64,000 nucleotides of DNA, taken from positions 62,001-126,000 of the forward strand of contig JADLFH010000035.1 of the NCBI GenBank assembly GCA_020845705.1. Direction: 5' to 3'. Origin of the DNA: Microthrixaceae bacterium (GTDB lineage Bacteria; Actinomycetota; Acidimicrobiia; Acidimicrobiales; Microtrichaceae). Positions 53,083-63,222 of the stretch are shown one piece after another; position 1 is the stretch's first letter; each line of letters begins with the position of its first letter. Below the pieces are notes generated by a model. That model ran no database searches and had not been told where the DNA came from. It saw nothing but the letters and a program-made list of their open reading frames with translations. The translations under genes were made by a program, and so were the position numbers.

Positions 53083-55154
53083 CCACTCCCCCGCTCACGC
53101 ATCTATTGGAGGACCTCCGACTCGCCGCAATCTCCCGCGCCCTCGACGACAAGGAGATCGCCCTTCAGAAGCAGAACCGCGCCTTCTTCCAGATCTCCGG
53201 CGCCGGCCATGAGGCGTTGTGCCTCGGTCTGGCCCGGTCGTTGAGGGCCGGCCACGACTGGTTCTTCCCCTACTACCGGGACCGGTCCCTCGTGTTGGGC
53301 CTCGGTGTGTCACCGCTGGCGGTACTGCTCCAAGCAGTCGGAGCGGCCGAGGATCCGGCGTCTGGGGGTCGACAGATGCCTTGTCACTTCGGCGATCCTG
53401 CCCGCCACGTCGTGTCACAGACCTCGGCCACCGGCAGCCAGATCCTGCCTGCGGTCGGCTGCGCGGAGGCCGGCCGCTACCTGCTGGCACACCCCGGCAT
53501 CGGCGCCCGAGCCACTGCCTCCGCTGATGAGGTCACCTATGTCTCCCTCGGGGAGGGAGCCACTTCCCAGGGGGAGTTCTGGGAGGGCCTCAACACCGCT
53601 GCCACGGCGCGGCTCCCGTTGCTCATCGTCGTGGCCGACAACGGTTGGGCGATCTCGGTGCCCGCGGCGCAGCAACAACCCGCCCCGATCTCCGAGTTGT
53701 TGTCGGGCTTCGACGGGCTGCACGTCGAACAGGTCGACGGCACCGACTACGCCGCCACCTACGAGATCGGCCGCAAGATCGTCGCGAGCCTCCGCGCAGG
53801 TGACGGCCCAGTCCTGTTGCACGCCACGGTGACCAGGCCGTATTCGCACTCGGCCGCCGACACGCAGTCCAAGTACCGGACCGAGAGCGACCTGGACGAC
53901 GAACAGGCACGCGATCCCATCCGCCGGATGGCGCGCCTGGCAGTGGAGGCGGGACTCCTGAGCGAGTCGGGAGTTGAAGAGCTGTTGAGCGAGGCACGAG
54001 CCGAGGTGGACGCCGCTGCGGTCGTGGCGCTGGCCGCGGCGCCGCCGGATCCGACCACCGCAACGCGCCACGTCGTCTCGCTGCCCCGCTGGCCCGTGCT
54101 CCGCGATGGGTCCCAGCGCGACGACGGGGGCGAAGAGCTCAACATGGCGGATGCGATCCGCCGCTGCCTCCACGAGATCATGGCGGCAGACGAACGGGTC
54201 CGGGTCTTCGGCGAGGACGTGGCCGACGCTCCCGCCGCCAACCTCGATCAGGTCGAGGGCAAGGGCGGCGTCTTCGGGACGACCTTCGGGCTGCAACGCA
54301 GCTTCGGGGAGGACCGTTGCTTCAACTCGCCCCTCGCCGAGGCCAACATCGTCGGCCGGGCCGTCGGCCAGGCCGTCCGCGGACTGCGACCGTGTCCGGA
54401 GGTCCAGTTCTTCGACTACATCTGGACCGCCATGCAGCAGATCCGCACCGAGGCGGCCACCCTGCGGTGGCGTTCCAACGGCGCCTTCTCGGCTCCGATG
54501 GTGCTTCGGGTGCCGATCGGCGGCTACCTGAGCGGCGGTGCGATCTGGCACAGCCAGTCAGGTGAGGCGATCTTCACCCACACTCCCGGTCTGCTGGTGG
54601 CGATGCCCTCGACCGCCGCTGACGCGGTGGGGCTGTTGAGAGCCGCATTCCTCTGCGAAGACCCGGTGCTGTTCCTGGAGCACAAGCACCTCTACCGCCA
54701 GCCGACCAGCCGCAGCCCCTACCCCGAGGAGGGCTGGATACTGCCGTTCGGACGCGGAGCTCTACGCCGTCGGGGCGACGAGCTGACGATCGTGTCGTGG
54801 GGAGCAACCGTGGGACGCTGCCTCGACGCAGCCGCGGGCATCGAAGCGGAGAACGGGACGAGCTGCGACGTGATCGACCTCCGCACCCTGGTCCCTTGGG
54901 ACCGCCAGATGGTGGCCGACTCCGTAGCAAGTACGGGACGCCTGCTGGTGGTCCATGAGGATGTCCGTAGCGGGGGCTTCGGCGCCGAGGTTGCAGCCTG
55001 GGTTGCGGATGAGTGCTTCCACCTGCTGCGGGCGCCGATCCGTCGTGTCGCCGCGCTCGACACGTTCGTCGGTTACTCACCGGCGCTGGAGGAGATCATC
55101 CTTCCCCAGACGGCCGACATCGCCGACGCCATCGCCGAGCTCACCGCGCGCTGA
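53079..55154 (+). CDS. Fused alpha-beta E1 component of a branched-chain-type 2-oxoacid dehydrogenase
   Basis: The enzyme decarboxylates a 2-oxoacid with thiamine diphosphate and passes the acyl group to E2. The protein has 691 residues as a single chain. Residues 1-345 are E1-alpha-like: the thiamine site is SLGEGATSQGEFWEGLNTAA with Glu in place of the usual Asp of GDG, then VVADNGWAIS. Residues 355-691 are E1-beta-like (NMADAIRRCLHEIMAADERV, GVFGTTFGLQRSFG, FLEHKHLYR). No E3 gene lies nearby. Its start GTG overlaps the E2 stop. Substrate preference (branched-chain or pyruvate) is not settled by sequence. Confidence 0.88.
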   Translation: MTTPPLTHLLEDLRLAAISRALDDKEIALQKQNRAFFQISGAGHEALCLGLARSLRAGHDWFFPYYRDRSLVLGLGVSPLAVLLQAVGAAEDPASGGRQMPCHFGDPARHVVSQTSATGSQILPAVGCAEAGRYLLAHPGIGARATASADEVTYVSLGEGATSQGEFWEGLNTAATARLPLLIVVADNGWAISVPAAQQQPAPISELLSGFDGLHVEQVDGTDYAATYEIGRKIVASLRAGDGPVLLHATVTRPYSHSAADTQSKYRTESDLDDEQARDPIRRMARLAVEAGLLSESGVEELLSEARAEVDAAAVVALAAAPPDPTTATRHVVSLPRWPVLRDGSQRDDGGEELNMADAIRRCLHEIMAADERVRVFGEDVADAPAANLDQVEGKGGVFGTTFGLQRSFGEDRCFNSPLAEANIVGRAVGQAVRGLRPCPEVQFFDYIWTAMQQIRTEAATLRWRSNGAFSAPMVLRVPIGGYLSGGAIWHSQSGEAIFTHTPGLLVAMPSTAADAVGLLRAAFLCEDPVLFLEHKHLYRQPTSRSPYPEEGWILPFGRGALRRRGDELTIVSWGATVGRCLDAAAGIEAENGTSCDVIDLRTLVPWDRQMVADSVASTGRLLVVHEDVRSGGFGAEVAAWVADECFHLLRAPIRRVAALDTFVGYSPALEEIILPQTADIADAIAELTAR

Positions 55155-55162
55155 GCCCACCA

Positions 55163-55192
55163 CAGCGCCGAACTGACCGCAGCGCCGAACTG
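55163..55192. repeat. 13 bp direct repeat between the E1 and ispG genes
   Basis: CAGCGCCGAACTG occurs at 55163-55175 and again at 55180-55192, in the 63-base gap between the convergent E1 and ispG genes. No terminator is obvious; it may be a remnant of a slip duplication. Confidence 0.4.
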
Positions 55193-55217
55193 GGCGGAAG
55201 GCCCACGCCGCAGAGCG

Positions 55218-56444
55218 CTATCCGCCGAGCTTGCGGATCGTCTCGATCCGCTGGCCCGACGCGTTGACATCGGCACCTTTCCGCTCGAACAGGGCGCCGC
55301 GATCCGCCTCGGCCGCGCTCTTCGCAGCGTGGATGTCGGATCGCTCGAGTGCCCGTTCGATGCCGTGCTCCATGATGAACTCCGCCCAGTCCACGAGGGC
55401 ATCGACCATCCCGTCCTCGGGCACCACCGCCACGTTGGTTCCACGCACGAAGAGATGGCCTCGCTTGGCGCCGGCGGCTATCCCCAAGTCGGCGTCCCGC
55501 GCCTCCCCGGGCCCGTTCACCACACACCCCATGACGGCGACCTGAAGCGGGATCTCGCGTTCGCCGAAGGCGGCCTGGGCCTGTTGTGCGATCGCGATCA
55601 CGTCCACCTCGGCCCTGCCGCAACTCGGACACGCGATCAGGTCTATCGACTTGCGCTCCCGCAGCCCCATCGCCTCCAACAGCTGCCGACCCGCCTTTGC
55701 CTCTTCGACGGGATCGGCCGTCAACGAGTAGCGGATCGTGTCGCCGATGCCTTCCGCCAACAGCGTGGCGATGCCCGCTGTGGCCTTCAGCAACCCACCC
55801 GGGAGAGGTCCTGCCTCGGTCACCCCCAGATGCAGCGGATGATCGGTCACCTCTGCCAGTTGGCGATACGCCTCGATCATCAGCGGCACGTTCGACGCCT
55901 TCACCGAGATCTTCACGTCCTCGAAGCCGACCTCGGCAAAGTAGGCGAGCTCCATCTGCGCGGACTCGACCATGGCCTCGGGAGTGACCCGCCCGCCGTA
56001 CTTCTCATAGAGGCGCTCATCGAGCGACCCGCCGTTCACACCGATTCGGATGGGCACCCCGCGGTCGCGACACTCCGCCGCCACCGCCTTGATGTGCTCA
56101 GGCTTGCGGATGTTGCCCGGGTTGAGTCGCAGGCACTGCACACCTGCTTCGAGGGCCGCGAGCGCCATCCGGTACTGGTGGTGGATGTCGGCGACGATCG
56201 GCACCGGCGAGCGCGGCACGATCTGGGCGAGGCCCTCTGCGGCCTCCAACTCGTTGCAGGTGCAGCGCACGATGTCACAGCCGGCTGCGGCGAGCGCGTA
56301 GATCTGTGCGAGGGTGCCGTCCACGTCGGCCGTCTTGGTGGTCGTCATCGACTGCACGCTCACGGGGGCGGCACCGCCTACGGCGACATCGCCAACCATC
56401 ACCTGCCGAGTGGGTCGTCGTGGAAACGAGGTTGTGGTGTCCAT
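55218..56444 (-). CDS. ispG: IspG, 4-hydroxy-3-methylbut-2-enyl diphosphate synthase
   Basis: The enzyme is a [4Fe-4S] enzyme of the MEP isoprenoid pathway that reductively opens MEcPP to HMBPP. The protein has 408 residues. Cluster ligands are in IACPSCGRAEVD and VMGCVVNGPGEA, and the N-terminal TIM-barrel stretch VSVQSMTTTKTADV is typical. It follows rseP by three bases and closes the run that begins at rpsB. dxr, another MEP enzyme, is two genes upstream. Confidence 0.96.
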   Translation of the reverse strand: MDTTTSFPRRPTRQVMVGDVAVGGAAPVSVQSMTTTKTADVDGTLAQIYALAAAGCDIVRCTCNELEAAEGLAQIVPRSPVPIVADIHHQYRMALAALEAGVQCLRLNPGNIRKPEHIKAVAAECRDRGVPIRIGVNGGSLDERLYEKYGGRVTPEAMVESAQMELAYFAEVGFEDVKISVKASNVPLMIEAYRQLAEVTDHPLHLGVTEAGPLPGGLLKATAGIATLLAEGIGDTIRYSLTADPVEEAKAGRQLLEAMGLRERKSIDLIACPSCGRAEVDVIAIAQQAQAAFGEREIPLQVAVMGCVVNGPGEARDADLGIAAGAKRGHLFVRGTNVAVVPEDGMVDALVDWAEFIMEHGIERALERSDIHAAKSAAEADRGALFERKGADVNASGQRIETIRKLGG

Positions 56445-56447
56445 CGC

Positions 56448-58016
56448 TCAGAGTTGTATCGGACGGACGATGTCGCTGTAGCCGGCCAACACGCCGACGA
56501 GCACCATGACGATCACCACCACGTAGGCAACCGGCAACAGCTTCGCCGCGTCCACGAAGTAGCGGCGGCGGTCACGCCGCAACAGCTCACGGATCCGCTC
56601 GTAGCAGGCCACCATCACGTGACCACCGTCGAAGGGCAGCAGCGGGATGAGGTTGATGACGCCGATGGTGATGTTCACGCCCGCCATGAACGCGAGGAAC
56701 GAGCGCAGGTCTGCGAGCTGGTTTCCGAGTCCCACGATGCCGATGATCGACACCGGTCGTTCCATGCTCGCCCGGGTCGCCGCATTTGCAGCCGAGCGTT
56801 CCGCAGGCGTTGGTTTGTCGTCGTCGGTGGCGGTCGTCGGTCTCACCGTCTCCCTGGCGAAGTCCCAGAGATTCACCGGATTGAACACCTTGCCGATGCC
56901 CACCACGGTCATGCCCACCGTGCGACCGAACATCGAGACGCTGGAGCGGGCCGCATCGACCACGCCAATGCGTTCGGTGACGATCTCCTGGCCCACACCC
57001 AGGAACCCGACGGGGTGTGTCGCCGCGAGATCCGAGCCGAGGTCCACGGTGGTCGTCGCGGAGCGGCCGTCGCGCAAGTAGTCGAGCACCACCTTGCCCT
57101 CCACCCCGGCGTCGGCAGCCTCCCCCAGCGCCTCGAGGTCGCTCAGGGATGTGCCGTTGATCGAGGTGATCACGTCGCCGTCTCGCAACCCGGCCTCATA
57201 GGCGAGGTTCGGGTTGCTTCGGCTCCCGACGGAGTTGACGCGAACCTCGCCGTCGTAGGCCCCGAAGTTCAGATCTTCCCCGACAGTTCCGATGATCGAG
57301 GCCTTCGCCCCCAACAGCGCGACTAACTGCACCTTCCCGCCGCTGCGCAACACGGTGAGCGAAACCTCGTCGTCGGGATGGCGGCGCACCTGCTCGGACA
57401 TCTCGTCGAAGCTCGACACCTCGACTCCCGCCACCGCGACCACTCGGTCTCCGGCCCTCACACCCGCAAGCTGCGCAGCGCTGCCCGGCGTTGTCTCATC
57501 CACCGCCCAGGTGCTCTCGTCGTGGCGCCCGTAGAACGCCATCGCCGAGAAGGCCAGCACCAGGGCGAGCATGAAGTGCATCGTTGAGCCGGCCACCGCA
57601 ACGCCGAAGCGGCCCCCGAAAGGCGCCTGGCGATATGTCCGCGCCTCGTCCTCGGGTGGGACCTCGTCGATGTTCATCATCCCGACGATCCGGACGTAGG
57701 CCCCGGCGGGAATCGCCTTGATCCCGTATTCGACCTCCCCCCTGCGGAACGACCAGATGCGAGGCCCGAATCCGATGAAGAACTCCGTGACCTTCATCCC
57801 GGCCCGTCGCGCCATCACGAAGTGACCGAGCTCGTGGAGGAAGATCATCACCACGATCGCGAGGATGATCGCCAGCAGTCGCCAACCCTGCCACAGCCCC
57901 AACGTCCCGAGCGCGCCGACCAGAAGGGCCAGGCGCAACCCGTTGAACCTGGGGTGGCCGGCGGTGGCCGCTTCGGCGGCTTCCTCCTCCACGACTGCGG
58001 GATCTGGGCTTTTCAT
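56448..58016 (-). CDS. rseP: RseP-like site-2 metalloprotease (M50)
   Basis: The protein is an intramembrane zinc protease of 522 residues. The zinc motif HELGH is at 61-65 within the first core membrane helix, with the third ligand in LIPLLPFDGGH near the C-terminus (the usual form is NLLPIPxLDGG). Two PDZ domains lie between (VRAGDRVVAVAGVEVSSFD and AGLRDGDVITSINGTSL). It probably cleaves a membrane anti-sigma factor or signal-peptide remnants. An N-terminal acidic segment of about 20 residues precedes the first TM. The start overlaps the dxr stop (ATGA). Confidence 0.93.
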   Translation of the reverse strand: MKSPDPAVVEEEAAEAATAGHPRFNGLRLALLVGALGTLGLWQGWRLLAIILAIVVMIFLHELGHFVMARRAGMKVTEFFIGFGPRIWSFRRGEVEYGIKAIPAGAYVRIVGMMNIDEVPPEDEARTYRQAPFGGRFGVAVAGSTMHFMLALVLAFSAMAFYGRHDESTWAVDETTPGSAAQLAGVRAGDRVVAVAGVEVSSFDEMSEQVRRHPDDEVSLTVLRSGGKVQLVALLGAKASIIGTVGEDLNFGAYDGEVRVNSVGSRSNPNLAYEAGLRDGDVITSINGTSLSDLEALGEAADAGVEGKVVLDYLRDGRSATTTVDLGSDLAATHPVGFLGVGQEIVTERIGVVDAARSSVSMFGRTVGMTVVGIGKVFNPVNLWDFARETVRPTTATDDDKPTPAERSAANAATRASMERPVSIIGIVGLGNQLADLRSFLAFMAGVNITIGVINLIPLLPFDGGHVMVACYERIRELLRRDRRRYFVDAAKLLPVAYVVVIVMVLVGVLAGYSDIVRPIQL

Positions 58017-59161
58017 GCCGCCACCAGTCTGCGCGCCACTTCACGAGCTGCCGAGTCGGCCGCCAGGACGGCCTCCACCGAATCGGCCGGCGCCCCGTCC
58101 CAGCACTCCAGGGCGCGGGTGTTCAGCTCCGCGATCTGCTGCCACCGGATGACGCCGTCGAGGAAGGCATCCACATGGACCTCGTTCGCGGCGGAGAGCC
58201 ATGCGGGCGCGGTGCCGCCGGCAGTTCCTGCGTGGTAGGCGAGTTGCAGGCAGGGAAACGCCTGAGTGTCGGGTGGTTCGAAGTCGAGGTGCATCTTGGT
58301 TGTGAGATCCAATGCCCCGAAGGGGCTGTCGAGGCGTTCGGGGTAGGCCAACGCATATCCGATCGGCAGTCGCATGTCGGGAAGTGAGAGCTGAGCGATC
58401 GTCGCACCGTCTCGGAAGGTGGCCATGGAATGCACGATCGACTGTGGGTGCACGGTCACCTTGATCCGGGCGTAATCCACGCCGAAGAGCTCGTGCGCCT
58501 CGATCACCTCCAGGCCCTTGTTCATGAGCGTGGAGCTGTCCACTGTGATCTTCGGACCCATCGACCACGTGGGGTGCGCGAGCGCGTCCTCGACACCCAC
58601 CGTGGCAAGTTGCGCCGGGCTGTGGCCCCGGAACGGTCCACCGCTGGCTGTCAGCACCAGCTCAGCGAGCTCACGTTCGGGAGATCCGGCGCGCAGGCAC
58701 TGGTGCAGCGCGCAGTGCTCGCTGTCGACGGGGATCAACTCGGCGCCGGGGGTGTCACGAAGCGGCGCCACCACCGGGCCCGCGGCAATGAGCGACTCCT
58801 TGTTCGCCAGCGCCAGACGCCGACCCGCCCGGAGTGCGCCCAATGTGACGCCCAGCCCGGCGAAGCCGACGACCCCGTTGACCACCACATCGCCCTCCGA
58901 CGACAGCGATGCCAACGCGTCGGAGCCCACCTCCAGATCCACTCCCGCCGGAAGTCGCTCCTTCAGCTCGGCGGCCCTTGTGCCGTCGATGAGCGCAACG
59001 ACGCCCGGACGGAACTGCTCGGCCTGAGCTGCCAGCAACTCGACGTTGGAATGGGCTGCCAACGCGACGACCTCGAAGGCATCGGGTCGTTCCGCGATGA
59101 TCTCGAGGGTCTGAGTACCGATCGACCCCGTCGAACCCAAGACTGCGACCCTGTGTGCCAC
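58013..59161 (-). CDS. dxr: DXP reductoisomerase
   Basis: The enzyme converts 1-deoxyxylulose 5-phosphate to MEP with NADPH. The protein has 382 residues. Rossmann motif LGSTGSIGTQTLEI at the N-terminus; the metal-site stretch is VDSEHCALHQCL; the flexible-loop and substrate region SASGGPFRG (as TASGGPFRG) and PTWSMGPKITVDSSTLMNKG are intact. The start is GTG 59161, and the upstream extension would run into the repeat region. Its stop overlaps the rseP start, and dxr-rseP-ispG form a coupled unit. Confidence 0.95.
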   Translation of the reverse strand: MAHRVAVLGSTGSIGTQTLEIIAERPDAFEVVALAAHSNVELLAAQAEQFRPGVVALIDGTRAAELKERLPAGVDLEVGSDALASLSSEGDVVVNGVVGFAGLGVTLGALRAGRRLALANKESLIAAGPVVAPLRDTPGAELIPVDSEHCALHQCLRAGSPERELAELVLTASGGPFRGHSPAQLATVGVEDALAHPTWSMGPKITVDSSTLMNKGLEVIEAHELFGVDYARIKVTVHPQSIVHSMATFRDGATIAQLSLPDMRLPIGYALAYPERLDSPFGALDLTTKMHLDFEPPDTQAFPCLQLAYHAGTAGGTAPAWLSAANEVHVDAFLDGVIRWQQIAELNTRALECWDGAPADSVEAVLAADSAAREVARRLVAA

Positions 59162-59250
59162 GGGCGGCAGGTTACCGTCGCCCCTCACCTCTCCGGCCTC
59201 GCCTCTCGGAAGGGACTCGACTTCGCCGGGGAGGCTCGATGGCGTTCCGT

Positions 59251-59320
59251 GCTGCCTCAAACCCCCGGGCCCCGCTGCCTCAAACCCCCGGGCCCAGCTG
59301 CCTCAAACCGGTCCTTGAGG
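59251..59320. repeat. 23 bp tandem repeat between dxr and cdsA
   Basis: Units starting GCTGCCTCAAACC begin at 59251, 59274 and 59297, exactly 23 bases apart. The first two are identical over 22 bases; the third diverges after 13. Each contains the TGCCTCA arm of the dispersed repeat, and the third pairs with TTGAGGCA around 59314. The array is in the 253-base dxr-cdsA gap. Confidence 0.75.
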
Positions 59321-59345
59321 CACACGGGTGCGGTTTCCGGGCCCC

Positions 59346-59383
59346 GCTGCCTCATGAACGAGTTTGAGGCAGCACGGCCCGGT
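59346..59383. repeat. Dispersed palindromic repeat, copy B
   Basis: GCTGCCTCA (59346-59354) and TGAGGCAGC (59365-59373) are perfect inverted arms. The unit, continuing to CGGCCCGG, matches the reverse complement of part of cluster A at 30750-30790 with about 5 differences in 35. This is the second intergenic location of the family, 28.5 kb away. Confidence 0.7.
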
Positions 59384-59414
59384 CGCGCCCGGGCCTCCCG
59401 ATGCGGCCTCTCCC

Positions 59415-60977
59415 TCAGAAGGGGCTGATCTGGAGGAGGTGGACCATCACCCACGCGGTCGGGATGACGAAGAGGAATCCGTCGAAGCGGTCCAACACCC
59501 CGCCGTGGCCCGGCAACAGGGTGCCCATGTCCTTCACGTCGAGGTTCCGTTTGATGGCCGATTCACACAGGTCGCCGGTGGGTGCCGCGATCGCACAGAA
59601 GAGGCAGAACGGGAACGCCCGGGCGAACTCGGTGCCGATAGGGGCCACCCCGCCACCGACGAACATCAGGATCAGGAACGGGATGAACAACGCAGCGGCG
59701 AATCCGCCGACGAGACCCTCCACTGTCTTGTTCGGACTGGCGGAAGACAACGGCGAGTGACCCAGGTAGCGGCCCACGAAATAGGCGCCGACGTCGTAGC
59801 AAACGGTCACCAACACCACCGCCCATAGGACGCCGATCCCGGGGTTCGACTTGAGCTTGCCCGCATCCTCGGCCACACGTCCCACACCCAACATGAGCGT
59901 GCCGAAGGAGCCCAGACCCCCGATCCACGCGACGCCCAGCAGCGTGACGCCGAGGTTGCCGACAGCTCCGGGACCGGGATGCACCCAGAAGAACCACACC
60001 ATCGACGCGACCACCGTTAGGCCGATGACCACCGGGTACCCGTAGACCGGATCGGCCAGGGGGGCTATCGCGAACGCCGGCACGGCTACCACCCCGAGCA
60101 GGGTGGCGGGGTTGTAGCCCGCCTTGCGAAGGGTGCCGAACAGCTCGACGGCACACCATCCGAGGATGGCCGCGATCAGGATGGTGGTTGCCACCGCCCC
60201 CAGCGAGAAGCAGATTGCTCCCACGGTCATCAGCGCGACACCCACCCCGATCGCGGCGGGCATGTTGCGCCCCGCGCCAGATCCGCTGCCGCCACCGCCG
60301 CTCGGCCCGTCGCCACTCGGCCGACGACGAACCGCAGTCCGCGCGGCGGCACGTCGTGTCGCGGGTATCGCCGTGTCGTCCTCGCCGTAGCCGCTGGTGG
60401 GACCGTCGAAGCCCTCGCCGAAGAACTCGTCCGCACCGCTCGACCGCTCCTCCAGCGCGCCCAGGCGCGGCCCGCTGTCGATGAGGTCGCTGAAATCGTC
60501 GTCGTCGAAGCCGTCGGACTCGTCGCGCCACCGCGGCCCCGACAATCCGGCCCAGCTCTCGGACTGGTCGTCGCCCTCGGCGATGACCACACGCGGCACT
60601 TGCCCGGTGGGCGGATCGGAGTAGTGCGGCAGCTCGAAAGACTCACCTTCGCCGACCGATTCCAACTCGCCGGTGGCATCTACCTCGAACGCGTCGTCGT
60701 CCGCTCCCGGCGGTGGGTCACCTGCTCTCACGATCGGCACGGCACCGAACGACGATGGATCCCGCGAGGTGATGGGGGATGGGAATCGCAGCACCGGCCG
60801 ATCGTCGTCGAGCTCATCGGGCTCATCGGGCTCGATCGAGTCGTTCGCGCCGCGTCGAGCGCCCTTGTCGCCACGGCCCACCGCGTCGGCGGCTTCCTGC
60901 GCCCCGAGGATGCGGACGCCCTCGGGGCGAGGTCGGTTGGGCTCTTCTGCGAGCTCGTCGTCGTCGTTGTGGTCCAT
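59415..60977 (-). CDS. cdsA: CdsA, phosphatidate cytidylyltransferase with a long acidic N-terminal extension
   Basis: CdsA makes CDP-diacylglycerol, precursor of all phospholipids in the cell. The protein has 520 residues, about 235 more than a usual CdsA at the N-terminus. The extension is rich in Asp, Glu, Gly and Ser with no membrane segment and several DDD/EE runs, so it is probably disordered and cytoplasmic. The rest has seven or eight membrane segments and the family signature SPNKTVEGLVGG, then KRNLDVKDMGTLLPGHGGVLDR (quoted part: DMGTLLPGHGGVLDRFD). It lies in the conserved frr-cdsA-dxr order. The start at 60977 leaves five bases after frr, and no equally good internal start was seen. 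Confidence 0.9.
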   Translation of the reverse strand: MDHNDDDELAEEPNRPRPEGVRILGAQEAADAVGRGDKGARRGANDSIEPDEPDELDDDRPVLRFPSPITSRDPSSFGAVPIVRAGDPPPGADDDAFEVDATGELESVGEGESFELPHYSDPPTGQVPRVVIAEGDDQSESWAGLSGPRWRDESDGFDDDDFSDLIDSGPRLGALEERSSGADEFFGEGFDGPTSGYGEDDTAIPATRRAAARTAVRRRPSGDGPSGGGGSGSGAGRNMPAAIGVGVALMTVGAICFSLGAVATTILIAAILGWCAVELFGTLRKAGYNPATLLGVVAVPAFAIAPLADPVYGYPVVIGLTVVASMVWFFWVHPGPGAVGNLGVTLLGVAWIGGLGSFGTLMLGVGRVAEDAGKLKSNPGIGVLWAVVLVTVCYDVGAYFVGRYLGHSPLSSASPNKTVEGLVGGFAAALFIPFLILMFVGGGVAPIGTEFARAFPFCLFCAIAAPTGDLCESAIKRNLDVKDMGTLLPGHGGVLDRFDGFLFVIPTAWVMVHLLQISPF

Positions 60978-60982
60978 CGGCC

Positions 60983-61552
60983 TCAGCCTTCCATGAGCTC
61001 GGTTGTCTTCGCCTCCAAGGCGGTTTCGATCTCGGCCTCGAACCGTTTGGTCAGCTTGTCGAGCCCGGTCTCGGCCCGACGCAGGTCGTCCTCGCCGATG
61101 TCGCCGTCCTTCTGGAGCGACTCGAGGTCCTTTCGGCTGTCACGACGGGCGTTGCGCACCCCGGTGCGGCCGTCTTCGGCCTTCTGGCGAACCATCCGCA
61201 CGAAGTCCTTGCGCCGCTCCTCCGTGAGGGGAGGAAACGACAGTCGGATCGCTGCGCCGTCGTTGGAGGGATTGAGCCCGAGGTTCGCGTCGCGGATCGC
61301 CTTTTCGATCGCGGACATCGCTCCCTTGTCGAAGGGCGAGATCACCAACATCCGCGCTTCGGGCACCGAGAAGCTGGCCATCTGCTGCAACGGCACGACG
61401 GCGCCGTAGTACTCCACCGGGAGCTTCTCGACCAGGCCGGGGTTGGCGCGGCCGCTGCGCACGCCGGCGAACTCCTGGCGCGTGTGGGCGACAGCCTTGG
61501 CCATCCGCTCCTCGGCCTCCATGTGGACCGCTTCGATCAGCTCATCGCTCAT
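60983..61552 (-). CDS. frr: Ribosome recycling factor
   Basis: The factor splits post-termination ribosomes with EF-G. The protein has 189 residues. Conserved stretches are RSGRANPGLVEKLPVEYYG and the C-terminal QKDGDIGEDDLRRAE, with the LTEERRKDFVRMVRQKAEDG helix between. Normal length. It lies between pyrH and cdsA, 97 bases after pyrH. Confidence 0.97.
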   Translation of the reverse strand: MSDELIEAVHMEAEERMAKAVAHTRQEFAGVRSGRANPGLVEKLPVEYYGAVVPLQQMASFSVPEARMLVISPFDKGAMSAIEKAIRDANLGLNPSNDGAAIRLSFPPLTEERRKDFVRMVRQKAEDGRTGVRNARRDSRKDLESLQKDGDIGEDDLRRAETGLDKLTKRFEAEIETALEAKTTELMEG

Positions 61553-61649
61553 AGTCGGATGCGCGCCTCCGTGTCCTGCACCGTCGATGCCGACCCGATG
61601 CTGCCACAGCAGAGCGGGCGCCTGGGGACACTCCGGCGTTCGGGGCCCC

Positions 61650-63174
<1,525 letters not shown>

Positions 63175-63222
63175 CGCTGGGTGTTCTCCTGGGTCGGTGT
63201 TGTCGTTGGGTTCGACTGTTGA

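Noticed and set aside
59251-59320. CRISPR array
   Set aside because: Units are 23 bp in direct tandem with no spacers and no cas genes nearby.
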